NCBI GenBank assembly: GCA_030998015.1
Contig: JARWMV010000022.1
Coordinates: 154,722-218,721, forward strand
DNA length: 64,000 bases
Direction: 5' to 3'
DNA from: Ceratorhiza oryzae-sativae
Lineage: Eukaryota; Basidiomycota; Agaricomycetes; Cantharellales; Ceratobasidiaceae
Shown here: in pieces, positions 45,201-56,213 of the stretch
How positions within the stretch are numbered: the stretch's first letter is position 1
How the letters are laid out: every line of letters starts with the position of its first letter
The notes under the pieces: model-generated
Told to the model about the DNA's origin: nothing
The model's input: the letters and a program-made list of their open reading frames with translations, nothing else
Database searches by the model: none
Translations under genes and position numbers: made by a program

Positions 45201-48200
45201 GGGTTTGGCTAAGGTGCTAAACTTCTCTATCCACCTTCTATAGAACCCCACGAAGCCTAGGAAGGCTTGGACTTCTTTTACTGTGTTAGGTTCTGGCCAT
45301 TCTAGAACTGCCTTTACCTTTTCCTTTTCCATCGATATCCCTTCTGGGGATATGACAATTCCAATGAAGCTTACCTCCTTCACAAAGAACTGACACTTGT
45401 GTGGTTTGAGGAAGAGGTGGTTTTCCCTCATTCTTCTTAACACTTCCCTGACATGTTGTACATGTTCTTCCCTGTTTCTGGAAAACACTAGTACATCGTC
45501 CATGTAGATTACCACATAATCGTCTATTATGTCACGGAACTTTTCCATCATGAACCTGGTAAAGGTTCTTGGTCCTTCTTTTACTCCGAATGGCATGACC
45601 AAGCATTCAAACTGGCCTTCTCCTGTCCTGAAAGCTGTTTTCCATTCGTCTCCCTCTTTTACCCTGATGTTGTTGAACCCCCATCGAACATCCATTTTTG
45701 AATAGATGGTTGCATCCTTCAGTCTCTCAATCAATTCTATTTGGATTGGAAGTGGAAACCTGTCTGGCTTGGTGATGTCATTCATCTTACGGTAGTCGAC
45801 TACCAACCTAAGCCCTCCATCTGCTTTGTTCACATAGAAACAGGGTGCAGCTACAACTGACTGGCTGGGCCTTATTTTCCCGTTTCTTAGTTCCTCCTCT
45901 AGGTACTCCCTGAGCGCCTTTGTTTCTGCTGGTGACATACTGTACCTCTTTGCAGGCTTTGGCAGCTCCGCTCCCTCGATCAGGTCCATTTTGAAGTCTA
46001 GGTTACCTCGGTGGGGTGGAAGTTCTCGGAAACCTTCTTCCCCAAATAGGTCTTCAAAATCCCTAAATTCTTCTGGGATTGTAGGCTTTCACTTGCTGCC
46101 CTTGCCTTGATTTCGTCTGGGTATGAGATGGTAAGGTCTTTCCAATCTATGATAGGTTCTGCTTCTTCAAGCCATTCTTTCCCTAGGACTATGTCGGTGT
46201 CACCTAGGGTCATTACATAAAGGGAGCATTTTAGTGTCTTCCCTTCCACTTCGATGTTTAGTTCTGCCCTTTCTTCTATGGCATCCTTGATTTCATTTCC
46301 ATCAATGGCCACAATTGATTTCTTGTGTTTGAGGGGAGTGGTTGGAATCCCTTTTTCCCTTGAATAGGCCTTATCGATGAAGTTGGTTGAAGATCCTGAG
46401 TCAATCAGCGTTTAGCTGGTTCCATGATTCCCTCTACCGTAGTGTATATTATTGATTGATTACTAGACTTCTTGAGGTAACATACATCTGCGGTAGGGGT
46501 TATATTGGGGTCCTCCAACATGGAAGTGGTAGGACCAATTAGTTTTCCGACTCAGAGCTGCTTTCTTCCTCAACTTGTCTGCTGGCCTTCCCTTGTATCT
46601 TAGCTTTGTCGTAGGTCCACTGGCCTCGGCACTCCTTCAGGACATGCCCTGATTTACCGCATTTGATACAGAGTCCTTCTTTCCTTCGCCTGTCCTTTTC
46701 ACTGTTTGGTATCCTTACCATGTTGTTGGTTTGGGTATTCCCCTGTTTTGCTGGTCCCTAAAGGCTTGTTCCCCCTTGTTTGTATTTCGCTGGTGCCCAG
46801 GTTGAATTTGATGAGTTGCTGGTCCTTGTATTCATTTTCTGGTTTGCAAACTGCATGTCATCCATTTTGCAGGCAAAGTCAATTAATTGATCTAAGGTAT
46901 ATGATGGACCTTCAGCCTCATTTGCCAGTACTTCAATCCTTAAGATCTCTTGTCGTACTTCGGGTTTTAACCCTTCCCTGAATTGGTCCTTGAGTGCTTC
47001 CTGGTTCCAGTCTACCTCTTGGATCAGGATCCGGAATTGGGTAGCATAATCCAATGCTCTTGGTCTGTGTTAATTTCCTTAGTTTCCGGATGGTCTTTTC
47101 CTTTATGACTGGGTCATTAAAAGCATCCAGGAATCCCTTCCTGAAATCCTTCCAGGATGCAAGAATACCTGTGTGTTCGCCTGCTAGTAGTTTCCGGCGG
47201 TAAGGTTGTGCCCAGTTTGCTGCTTCCCCATCCTCCATGTTCATTAGCACAGCAGATATCTTTTTTCGGTCATCAAAGGCTGATTCGTCATAGTCAGCAA
47301 AGAAAAGTTCCATGCTGATTATGAAGTTCTCTGCTTCCTTCCCCTTTTTCCCATTAAATTTGCTGGGTCTCCCTAGTCTCGCCTCCTTAGGAGTGTGGTT
47401 TGCAGCAAGGGTAGGTTGGTTTGCTTGGGATGGAGGTTCTGTTCGGGGTCTTATTGTGGACTCAGCCTGGAAGGTTCTTCCCAGAAAAGGTGTTCGTACT
47501 GGGGAGGCTGAGGGGGATCGTGAGGGGCTTCCTATGACCACCCTAGTTCTTCCCCTGGTTTCTTCTGTCCTTTCCCTTGGCCTTCCTGCTTCAGTTGTTT
47601 TCCGGAGCTCATTTCCTAGATCGGTTACCCGTTGTTCTAGTGCGATTAGGATCTCCCCTGTGTTTTCGGTTTTCTTCTCTAAGCTTTCGAGCTTTCGCTC
47701 TTGCATTCCCAGTACCCGGTTTATTTCCATGGAGATGTCCTTTAATTCTTTTATCAGGTTCCCCATTTCTGCTTTTAGGTCGTCCTGGTTCTTTGCCACA
47801 TAGAGGACATTTTTGTTGGATGTTTCCATAGACCTTACCATCCAGTCCACGTTTCCTTCTTGTCGGGTTAGTGATATTTGACACTGATTTATACCCGTGA
47901 TTGCCTTTTCTAGTTCCCTATGATTATTGTCTCTAAGTTCCTTGAGCCCCGCCCTGATGGCTGTGGCAATGGTGTGAATAGGGTTGGCAGTGGCTATGGT
48001 TCCGGGACCTGGCTGGGGTTGTGTCCTTGCCTCTTCCGCCAAGGCCGTGCCTTGTTCGTATATGGTTCGGGTCATATCTTCTACCTCATCCCTCTCTGGA
48101 TTTGAGATATCTTCTGGGTCTGGATTTATCAGGTGAATTGGCGGTTGAGGGCTGCGGAGTGGTATTCCCCCTATTTCCCCTCCCAGGATGGGGGCCCGAG

Positions 48201-48369
48201 TGGGGTTGGGTTGAGCCACTGGTCGTGGGTTTTGTGGCAACCCCCCTGGCATTCCTTGGAGGGTCTCATCTGGGTTACCTTCCGCCTCTGGGGAAGCAAT
48301 GGGTTTGGGTGATTGTGGCCTACTATTTGCCACTCTGCTTTGAGATCGAGTTTGTGGTCTCTGTGACAT
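42216..48369 (-). pseudogene. gag-pol of the inner gypsy element, frameshifted
   Basis: Minus strand. gag starts at 48369 (MSQRPQTRSQSR) and contains a long helical region and the retrotransposon gag domain; a CCHC knuckle (CIKCGKSGHVLKEC) lies at about 46620-46670. Protease DSGSS is near 46400 with DIVLGKEWL downstream. RT-RNase H spans 45989-44750 with VIYMDDVLVFS, LETDASGVAMG and TDHRNL. Integrase has the H2C2 zinc region, then VVDRFS, SDRGP and HPETDGLSERTNQ. A chromodomain (YQIRWKGYDPIEDTMERA) is near 43300-43260, followed by a C-terminal extension to 42216. The frame changes near 47060, 46750, 46010, 44250 and 43690, and once more near 42740. All catalytic motifs remain visible. Single-base assembly errors could account for some shifts. 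Confidence 0.85.
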
Positions 48370-48490
48370 AGTTTCTTTGTGTTCTCTTATGTATCACAGG
48401 AGTTAGCTGGTTTTCTCGTGTACTCAGCCCTTAGTATCTGTGCAGTATACTTATGTTCGCCACTAGTTAAGTTAAGAGCTTGCTTTATAA

Positions 48491-49364
48491 TGTCGTGACC
48501 CTCTGGAGGCTCCCTTGTGGAGCACTTAAGTAGTGGCTGCGTTGACGGTTTGGTGCTATGCAGTATGTATTGAGTGTTCTAGTTACAGTGTTTGCTATGG
48601 TCTATGGTGGTTGACGAGATAAAGCAAGCTGAGGCATCCAGTCTTGCTTTATCCTCCTTATATATACCTGTGGCTGCGGTGGCTGCGGACGTATTATCTA
48701 AGCACACTCCGCAGTAGGTGTAGGTTATGTACAGTACTATGGGTTAGGTAATTGTTTGTCTTAAGTTTGTGCGGCTCCGAATCTTATAGAGCCGCGCAAG
48801 GTCCGAGGGTCATGTGACCTTTTGGACTTAAGCACGGCGCTTAATCGCTGAATAAGCGCCGAGGTCACGTGACAACTCGCTCCTCGCTCCAGGTAACATG
48901 GGAGAGAAACGCTGGAGCGAGTTCAGGGTAACCACCGGCGCTTAATCGTGTAAGCGCCGAGATCACGTGACAACTCGCTCCTCGCTCCAGGTAACATGGG
49001 AGAGAAACGCTGGAGCGAGTTCAGGGTAACCACCGGCGCTTAATCGTTAGGTAAGCGCTGAGATCACGTGACAACTCGCTCCTCGCTCCAGGTAACATGG
49101 GAGAGAAACGCTGGAGCGAGTTCAGGGTAACCACCGGCGCTTAATCGTTAGGTAAGCGCCGAGATCACGTGACAACTCGCTCCTCGCTCCAGGTAACATG
49201 GGAGAGAAACGCTGGAGCGAGTTCAGGGTAACCACCGGCGCTTAATCGCTGAATAAGCGCCGAGGTCACGTGATCCTGTTTATGGTTTGTTCCGCTTCGG
49301 AAAAATGCCATAAATCTGTACAATATTTGGTTGTTAGGTTATGTCTGCTAGGCGGGTCATAACA
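48491..49364 (-). repeat. 5' LTR of the inner gypsy element (right copy)
   Basis: 874 bp; begins TGTCGTGACCC on the plus strand and ends CATAACA. One tandem unit (99 bp) longer than the left LTR. Confidence 0.92.
48866..49272. repeat. tandem repeats inside the right LTR, four units of about 100 bp
   Basis: CACGTG sites at 48866, 48964, 49065, 49166 and 49267 delimit four units with the same double-hairpin structure as in the left LTR. Confidence 0.9.
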
Positions 49365-49369
49365 GGTAC

Positions 49370-49687
49370 CGTTACTACTGAAACAAGTACGAAGAAACCC
49401 GTGAAAAACTTCACGAAGCCGAGGCCCGTTGCACATACTTAACCGAGCGTTTGCGCGAACACCAGGAGGACTACCTATCCCTCCTCCAAGACCATCTCAG
49501 ACTAGAAGCTATAGTCCGAGAAACAGTTGAACCCCACAAGTACACCTTCCCCGTCTTCTCAACGCCATCAGACCTTCCTCACCCCACCTTTCTAAGTGGC
49601 ACGGGCTTGCCAATTCAGGAAGAAACACCCCTTCCGGCAGCCCAAACCAATCCTCCCCAAGGAAACACTCCAGTGGGATCAAACTAA
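49370..49687 (+). pseudogene. extra 5' reading frame of the outer element, part 2
   Basis: Continues the frame of 38683-38751 directly after the inner element and its GGTAC duplication: a TGA a few codons in, then a charged coiled-coil (EETREKLHEAEARCTYLTER) and a Pro-rich tail ending at TAA 49685-49687, about 200 bp before gag. The shared frame on both sides of the insertion supports one original gene. Confidence 0.5.
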
Positions 49688-49897
49688 ATTAAAGAGGGTG
49701 GAGTGCCCATACCGTTGCCAAGACACCAAAAGTTGGGACTTGGACGATACCTGGCTAAGGTTTGCAGGATCAGAAACTTTGAAATTTATAGACTCGTGCG
49801 GGGGAAAGAAATCCTATATTACCAAAACAATTCCCGATTCCCTGTACTTCCTTACTGTCTCCGTCGCCTTTAAAAATTTTATCAAACCTTCTCTGAA

Positions 49898-51289
49898 ATG
49901 GCGTCTCAACCTCCTGCCCCTGCTTGGGCGAATATGTCTGATGAAGATAAGGTCATCTATATGCTTCGATCAATGGACGAACTTCGAGAGCGAACCAATA
50001 ACCTCCAAAATGATATCGGGGACGTCGAACACAATAATAAAACCTACACAGATTCACTCGAGGCCAAACTTACCACAAATCAGACGAAAATAGATGCGGA
50101 TGTGGCCGGACTAGCCACCAATGTCAACAACCTAGTGGGAATGTTAGCCATTCTCCAAACTACTATCACGCGCATTGAGGTGCAAATCAACACCTCCATG
50201 GGTGGCTCAGGCGCTGCTCAAGTACTAGCTCCCACTGGTACAGTTCAACCACAACCAACAGCACCTGCTCCCTCTGGAGGGTCGACCGCAAAAGTTAAGA
50301 TGGCCGCCCCTCAAAAATTTGATGGCACAAAACGGGAAGACGCCATCTCATTCAGAATTGCATGCGCCCGATATATCAATACAAACATGAGTGGGCACTC
50401 GGCTGACCAAGTGGTCGCCTTCATCACCTCTTATCTTGAAGGGTCAGCAGCTGAATGGGTTAACTTGTACGAAGAATTCGAAATTCTCAACCCTGGAACT
50501 GCGATCCCCTGGCTTCACAATGCCAATTTATTCTGGCAAGAGTTTACTACCCGATATGGGGACCTGAACCACACCAAAAATAACCGCGACAAGTGGCAGA
50601 AGCTGAAACAATCCAAGACGGTTCAGGACTACCTCACCCTATTCAACTTATATTCCACAGGCCTCAACTACAACGATGCCACCATGCGTGATCAGTTCTA
50701 TGATGGTCTGTTGTCAGACATAACGGATAGCATGGTGGCCCAAAACTATGATCCCCGCACAAAGACATTTGCCCAGCTCACACAGCGGGCCCTGGAAATT
50801 GACTGCCACCTCATTTCCTTCGGTAGCAAGAGGACATCTCATGGGGGTAATAAGTCCAGCAGCAACAATGCCTCAACTAGCAGGCCCACAAATAACCCCC
50901 AAAGCGCTCCCCAAAAGGAGAAATTCAAGAATGGGGAACGCATATACAAGATTAAAGATGGCAGGGCTGTAAAAGGTCAAATCGTAGCCATTGGCCCCAA
51001 TGCAAAGGGCTTCACGGTTCCAACCGTCCGTTACGATGGCAGTAATGCCAACATACAAGAGTCCTTCAAGGACATAAAGAAGGATAACCATCCGCCAGTG
51101 GCCCCCAAGGCAAAGGACCCAGACGCAATGGATCTGGATAGTGCAGGAAAAGGGAAGGGTACAAACACCTGTTACAACTGTGGAGGGCGCGGCCACATTG
51201 CCGCCAAATGCCCTTCAGCCAAAATATCAGGATACGAGGCAGCAGTTGAGGATGTAGAAACGACCAACGACAAGTTGGTAAAAGAATGA
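49898..51289 (+). CDS. Gag of the outer gypsy element
   Basis: Open frame of 463 aa from MASQPPAPAWANMSDEDK. It has an N-terminal coiled-coil region (DELRERTNNLQNDIGDVEHN), a Pro/Gln-rich linker, a retrotransposon gag domain (AAEWVNLYEEF...LFWQEFTTRYGD...KWQKLKQSKTVQDY) and a CCHC zinc knuckle at residues 425-438 (CYNCGGRGHIAAKC). It forms the cytoplasmic particle and binds element RNA. The frame is intact although pol is not. Its stop TGA at 51287-51289 overlaps the pol ATG at 51286-51288. Confidence 0.9.
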   Translation: MASQPPAPAWANMSDEDKVIYMLRSMDELRERTNNLQNDIGDVEHNNKTYTDSLEAKLTTNQTKIDADVAGLATNVNNLVGMLAILQTTITRIEVQINTSMGGSGAAQVLAPTGTVQPQPTAPAPSGGSTAKVKMAAPQKFDGTKREDAISFRIACARYINTNMSGHSADQVVAFITSYLEGSAAEWVNLYEEFEILNPGTAIPWLHNANLFWQEFTTRYGDLNHTKNNRDKWQKLKQSKTVQDYLTLFNLYSTGLNYNDATMRDQFYDGLLSDITDSMVAQNYDPRTKTFAQLTQRALEIDCHLISFGSKRTSHGGNKSSSNNASTSRPTNNPQSAPQKEKFKNGERIYKIKDGRAVKGQIVAIGPNAKGFTVPTVRYDGSNANIQESFKDIKKDNHPPVAPKAKDPDAMDLDSAGKGKGTNTCYNCGGRGHIAAKCPSAKISGYEAAVEDVETTNDKLVKE

Positions 51290-54200
51290 GCTCAAACCGT
51301 GCCAGGGGGGCGGTCTTGGGCACTATGTTACAAAATGCACATAATGAAAATAAAAATATGGAAATGGAATGTATGTCATTAGGAAACCAATCACAACTAC
51401 AGTTTTTCTTTCATGCATTCCCTCTGCGCATAACCCCCGAACACAAGTCTGCATATAACATGAAAAAATTCAACGGATGGGCCATGATCGACTCAGGGGC
51501 CACGTCAGTATTTATACATGAAGATTTGGTTAAACAATACCGTATTCCTACCGTTGCCCTAAAAACACCCAAGAAACTAAGGGTAATCGATGGAAGGGAG
51601 ATAGACTCTGGGTCGGTGACCCACTACTGCACCTTTGAGCTGTGCATTCAAGAGCACCGAGAAATCCTCAGTGCCTACGTTGTGAATGTTGGCAAAAACG
51701 ATTTAGTCCTGGGCATGTCATGGCTCAAATTCCATAACCCCAACATTGATTGGGATGGAAAAGACATGAAGTTCAACTCGCCAATATGCCTGAAGCATTG
51801 CATCACAAAACCCTTGCACGTGCGTGCAAATGAACCTAAGGAGCTTCAGCTGGACTCCCTAGACTCCCTCCCAACAAAATATAAAGAATTCCAGAAAATA
51901 TTCGCTGAAGAAGACGACGTCCAACCACTACCACCCCATAGAAAGTGGGATATGGAAATAGACTTAAAACCAGATGCCAAGCCAAGGCATGGTCCCATAT
52001 ATAGCATGGGTATCAAGGAAGATGCAGAATTGCGCAAAACCTTGGATCGCCAACTGAAAGCAGGGCATATCAGACCCTCAAGGTCACCAATGGCATCTCC
52101 AGTCATATTCGTCAAAAAGAAGAATGGGAAGCTGCACATGTGCATCGACTACCGCGGCTAAACGAAATGACTGTCTCCAATGTGTACCTGCTCCCACGCA
52201 TCAATGATATTGTGGAAACCTTGTGTGGGGCAAAGATATTCACCAAGTTTGACCTAAAGTGGGGTTTCAACCTCATACGAATTCGGGAAGGAGACGAATG
52301 GAAGGCCGCTTTCAAGACCAAATACGGGCTGTATGAGCCCCTAGTCATGCAATTTGGTCAAAAGAATGCACCAGGAACCTTCATGGCCATGATCCGAGAG
52401 GAATTCCAGGACATCGAAGGCATTTATGTTGTAATTTACATGGACGACATATTAGTATTCTCAAAGAACCAGGAAGAACACGATGAACATGTCAGAGAAG
52501 TCCTGCGCCAGCTTCAAAAGGCTGGTCTATACTGCGCCCTGGAGAAATGCGTTTTTGACGTCACTGAAGTGGACTACCTGGGAATAGTAGTAACTCCCCA
52601 AGGGATTAAAGTAGACCCGGCCAAGGTCGAAAAGGCCGTTGAATGGCCAACCCCTACAAACCCAACTGAAGTCCTGGAAGGGTTGGGGTTTGCAAACTGG
52701 TTAAGGCACTTCATAAAAGACTTCTCAAAAATCACAAGATGTCTCTACGAACTTGTCAAGAAGGACACAAAGTGGGAATGGACAGAAGAAAGGGATCGGG
52801 CGTGGAATTTGCTAAAGCAGAAATTGAAAGAAGCACCCCTCCTAATTCAGCCAGAACCCAGCAAACCATTTATCTTAGAAACAGACGCCTCAGGCTATGC
52901 CACAGGTGCTGTTTTATTGCAATATGGAGAAGATGGAATGCTTCACCCAATCTCCTACTATTCCAAAGCAATGGTCCCAGCAGAAAGAAACTATGATATC
53001 TACAACAAAGAAATGCTGGCGATTATAAAAGCCCTCAAACACTGGTGTCACCTACTAGAAGGGGCTGAACACCCGGTAAACATTGTTTGTGACCACAAGA
53101 ATCTGGAATATTGGAAGACAAACTGGCCACTGAATGGCTGAGTCACACAATGGCATGAGTTCCTGTCCAGGTTTGAATTCAAAATCCTATACATCGAGGG
53201 GGCAAAGAATGGCCAGGCAGACATACTTTCTAGGCTGTCAAGGCACATCCCTAAAGAGGGGGGTGAGAGCCAAGCTCTGCTGGCACAAAACCAATTTTTG
53301 GAATTAAAATCTCTGCAGCTACAAGCAATCACACCAGACCATGACCTGGAACAACTCATTAGGGACGCTATCCCAGGGGACGAGCACCTGTCAAAGGTGC
53401 TAAAAGCCCTAGATGACAATGAAAAAGTCAAAAATTGGGAATGGGATGAAGGACTTTTATGATACAAGGGCAGAATCTATGTCCCAAACAACAAAGAACT
53501 TCGCAAGCTGATCATGGAAAGCCGTCATGACAACCCAGCTGCAGGACACCCAGGACAGTTCAGAACATACGAATTGCTAAACCGCAAATATACATGGTCA
53601 TCAATGAGAAAATCAGTCAACGAATATGTCACACATTGTGAATCTTGTATAAGGAACAAGCACAGCAACCAGGTTCCCCCAGGGCTCCTAAACCCAATAC
53701 CAGCACCAGAAAAACCTTGGGAAGAAATCACCTATGATCTGATCACAGGACTACCCCTGTCAGAAGGGTTTGATGCTATATTCACAGTAGTCGACAGACT
53801 AACAAAAATGGTCCACTTTATCCCATGTCAGTCAGAGGCCAGTGCCATGGACTGCGCAAACTTGTTCCTAACCTACGTATGGAAACTTCACGGACTACCA
53901 TGGAAAACCATTTCAGACCGTGGCCCCAACTTTGCATCCAAATTCCTAAGGCACCTGTATAAACGGCTAGACATAAAACCCTCCTACTCTACAGCATATC
54001 ACCCACAAACGGATGGCCAGTCAGAAAGGGCCAACCAAGTAGTAGAAGGGTACCTGAGACACTACATATCAGACCAGCAGGACAACTGGGTCTCACTCTT
54101 ACCTCTGGCTGAATTTGCCTACAACAATGGCGTCAATGCCTCAACTGGCAAAACACTGTTCTTTGCAAACTACGGTTTCCATCCAAGGCTGGCAGTTGGA

Positions 54201-54815
54201 GACAAGGAGGAACAGGAATTCCCTGTAGCAGATAATCATGCAGAATGGCTTCAAAAGGGCCATGACAAACTCAAGGCTGCTCTGGAACTAGCAAACCAGA
54301 GGACCAAAGAATACTATGATTGGAAACATCGGACCCCAGAAGTCATCAAGGTGGGAGACAAAGTCTGGCTTGACACCAAGAACATACACACACAACAGGC
54401 CTCCAGGAAATTGGCCCACAAGAGAGTCGGACCATTCAAGGTGGTAGCACAACACGGCACTCATGCCTTCAAACTGGACTTGCCAGTAACCATGAAAATA
54501 CATCCAGTATTCCATGTCTTGCTCCTGACCAAACATAAAGGCGACCCCTATGGCCGCCGGGTTCCCCCACCACCACCTGTGGTAACTCCTGAAGGGGAAG
54601 AAGAGTTTGAAGTGGAACAGATCATAAAGTCACGATACAACAAAAGATCTAATGTCTTCGAATACTATGTCAAGTGGCTTGGCTATGACGAGCGACAATG
54701 GTTAACCTATGACAACCTGGTGAACGCACCAGAACTCATCGCCGACTATGCCAAGTCACATCCAAAGGCACCCCAGGACCCCCGTGCCTTGAAGGGGGGA
54801 AGTGTCACAAACTGA
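51286..54815 (+). pseudogene. Pol of the outer gypsy element, broken
   Basis: Starts at ATG 51286. Protease DSGATS; RT begins with IRPSRSPMASPVIFVKKKNG and continues with VVIYMDDILVFSKN; RNase H ILETDASGYATG and VCDHKNLEYW; integrase zinc region (HDNPAAGHPGQ, C..C), VVDRLTKMVHF, SDRGPNF and HPQTDGQSERANQ; chromodomain near the end (YYVKWLGYDERQWLTYDNL). Disruptions are a frame change near 52150 just after CIDYR, TGA at 53139-53141 and TGA at 53460-53462. All catalytic acids are visible. It runs through the polypurine tract into the first bases of the 3' LTR. Confidence 0.9.
54791..54802 (+). promoter_or_regulatory. polypurine tract of the outer gypsy element
   Basis: GAAGGGGGGAAG immediately before the 3' LTR. 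Confidence 0.75.
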
Positions 54816-55176
54816 CATGCATACATCCACTCTACAATATTTTCTCGATTTACTACATTTTATGAGATCATCTTCAAAACATACTTGCCTTTTATGGTAT
54901 ATCTGTGTCATGTGACTCAGGGAATGTTCCGGACTGGTAACCGAGATGTATTTCAACTCCGATGTGAAATTCCACAGTTCTGCAGCCGCTTCTACTGCTT
55001 CTATCTCTTATCTGTAGTGACTCACTGTACAGACTTGTTTGTTATGATGTGGCTCGTACTATGTATATAAACCAGGTCAAGTTCACAGAGGACTCCTCAA
55101 GAACTTGACCTCTCGAATACAAGTTCTTTTACTTTTCTTACTATTTTCCTCGTCGCCTGACTTGTCGTCGTCGACA
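54803..55176 (+). repeat. 3' LTR of the outer gypsy element
   Basis: 374 bp, nearly identical to 37618-37994; differences are mainly transitions and a short indel (ctctcg(ttg)aatac). Confidence 0.92.
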
Positions 55177-55802
55177 ATCTAGCTAGAGGATCAAATGTAT
55201 TAGGTGACCATACAGCTAGTGATACATGATTACTACTTACCTGTGCTTTAATATAGGCCCAATCAGTTTCATCTCTGAGGCCAGGGATGTGCTTGAGGAG
55301 AATTTGAAAATTGTCATAGAGGGCTTGCTTGCTATTAGCACAGTTGCAAATCATGTTAGTATGTGTGCATATAGAAACAGTTGAGAGTGATTATGTGACT
55401 CACCTTCCAGTAGCATTTTTGTATTTGTCATCAAATGCATCACCATCATCATCATTGCCAAGTAACAAAATCAGGATGATGCCAGTGTTGACAACCTGGA
55501 ATGGTACCCAGGTCATCTTGTGAATTTGGGTTATGAGCCAAGCAGCAATCCCATATTTGTCAGTGGGACGCTTCTTGGCAGATAAAACAATACTGGGTAT
55601 TATTTATTTAGGCCAGTATATTATCTCAATATATGTATAAGACTTACAGTGTGCGCTTGGCAGGTGGTGGGCTGTCCTCTGCATCAGAACTGCTGGGTTG
55701 TGATGATTCACATGAGTGTCAATGCCCCCCACATGATCCATCAGTCTGTTGACTCTGGACACTACCTTCATGCTGGGATTGGGCAGTGACAAAGCAGGGC
55801 AT
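55177..55802 (-). pseudogene. DUF6698-like gene, 5' part (split by retrotransposon)
   Basis: Minus-strand exons 55802-55648, 55573-55404 and 55331-55241, then an intron whose acceptor lies three bases before the duplicated ATCTA, so the gypsy element entered at the very start of the next exon. Start MPCFVTAQSQHE; then a Ser/Asp/Pro-rich segment ending PPPAKR; then a helical region (KYGIAAWLITQIHKMTWVPF; ALYDNFQILLKHIPGL). An in-frame TGA at 55719-55721 breaks the first exon. The gene continues in frame at 37617. Confidence 0.5.
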
Positions 55803-56213
55803 GGTAGGTGAGGAGAGGGCAGAATTGGGGATCTGGTAAGTCAGCTTGTTGCTTTAATATCTACTCCCCTTGTGTGGGTTGTGATTGATTTCAACAGGTT
55901 TACTGTAGATATGGTGCTCAAGTTGGTTCTCACTATGGCAAGGAGATTCCTCATTGATTGTGGGCTGGTTTACTGTGCCTAGTGACTTGTGAGTAGATTG
56001 AAAACTTCCATATGTTGCTTAGCTGCATGAATTGACCTTGCAACCACTATTTCTCCACATTTACAGGTTCATAATGTAGATTACTGAAAACACATGCAGT
56101 GTTTCTATGCATTCACATATTTATCCAAAAGGGCTGTCAATGCTAAGTCTAGGTAATTCAAGCATTTGTGTCTATTGAATCTCTTTCCCCCTTTTCCAAC
56201 CTCAACATCTGCA

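Larger units (their letters stand above)
38752..49364 (-). mobile_element. inner Ty3/gypsy chromovirus-type element carrying a Rep module
   Basis: LTRs at 38752-39526 and 48491-49364 (TGTYGTGACCC...CATAACA) bound a minus-strand element, with target duplication GGTAC at 38747-38751 and 49365-49369. Reading on the minus strand: leader, gag, zinc knuckle, protease, RT with YMDD, RNase H, integrase, chromodomain, then a 2.6-kb segment with non-retroviral genes (41594-42135 plus strand; Rep-like 41114-39825 minus strand), then the polypurine tract. Coding frames of gag-pol are broken several times. The element inserted into the 5' region of the outer gypsy element and is therefore younger. Confidence 0.9.
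37618..55176 (+). mobile_element. outer Ty3/gypsy chromovirus-type LTR retrotransposon
   Basis: Two LTRs (TGTCA...GTCGACA) flank an internal region with an extra 5' reading frame, gag, and pol in the order protease, RT, RNase H, integrase, chromodomain. A 5-bp target duplication ATCTA lies at 37613-37617 and 55177-55181. The primer-binding site is complementary to the LTR itself. The element is interrupted by a reverse-oriented gypsy element at 38752-49364; without it the length is about 6.9 kb. pol is broken by a frameshift and two TGA codons, so this copy is not autonomous. It interrupts a DUF6698-like gene. Confidence 0.9.
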
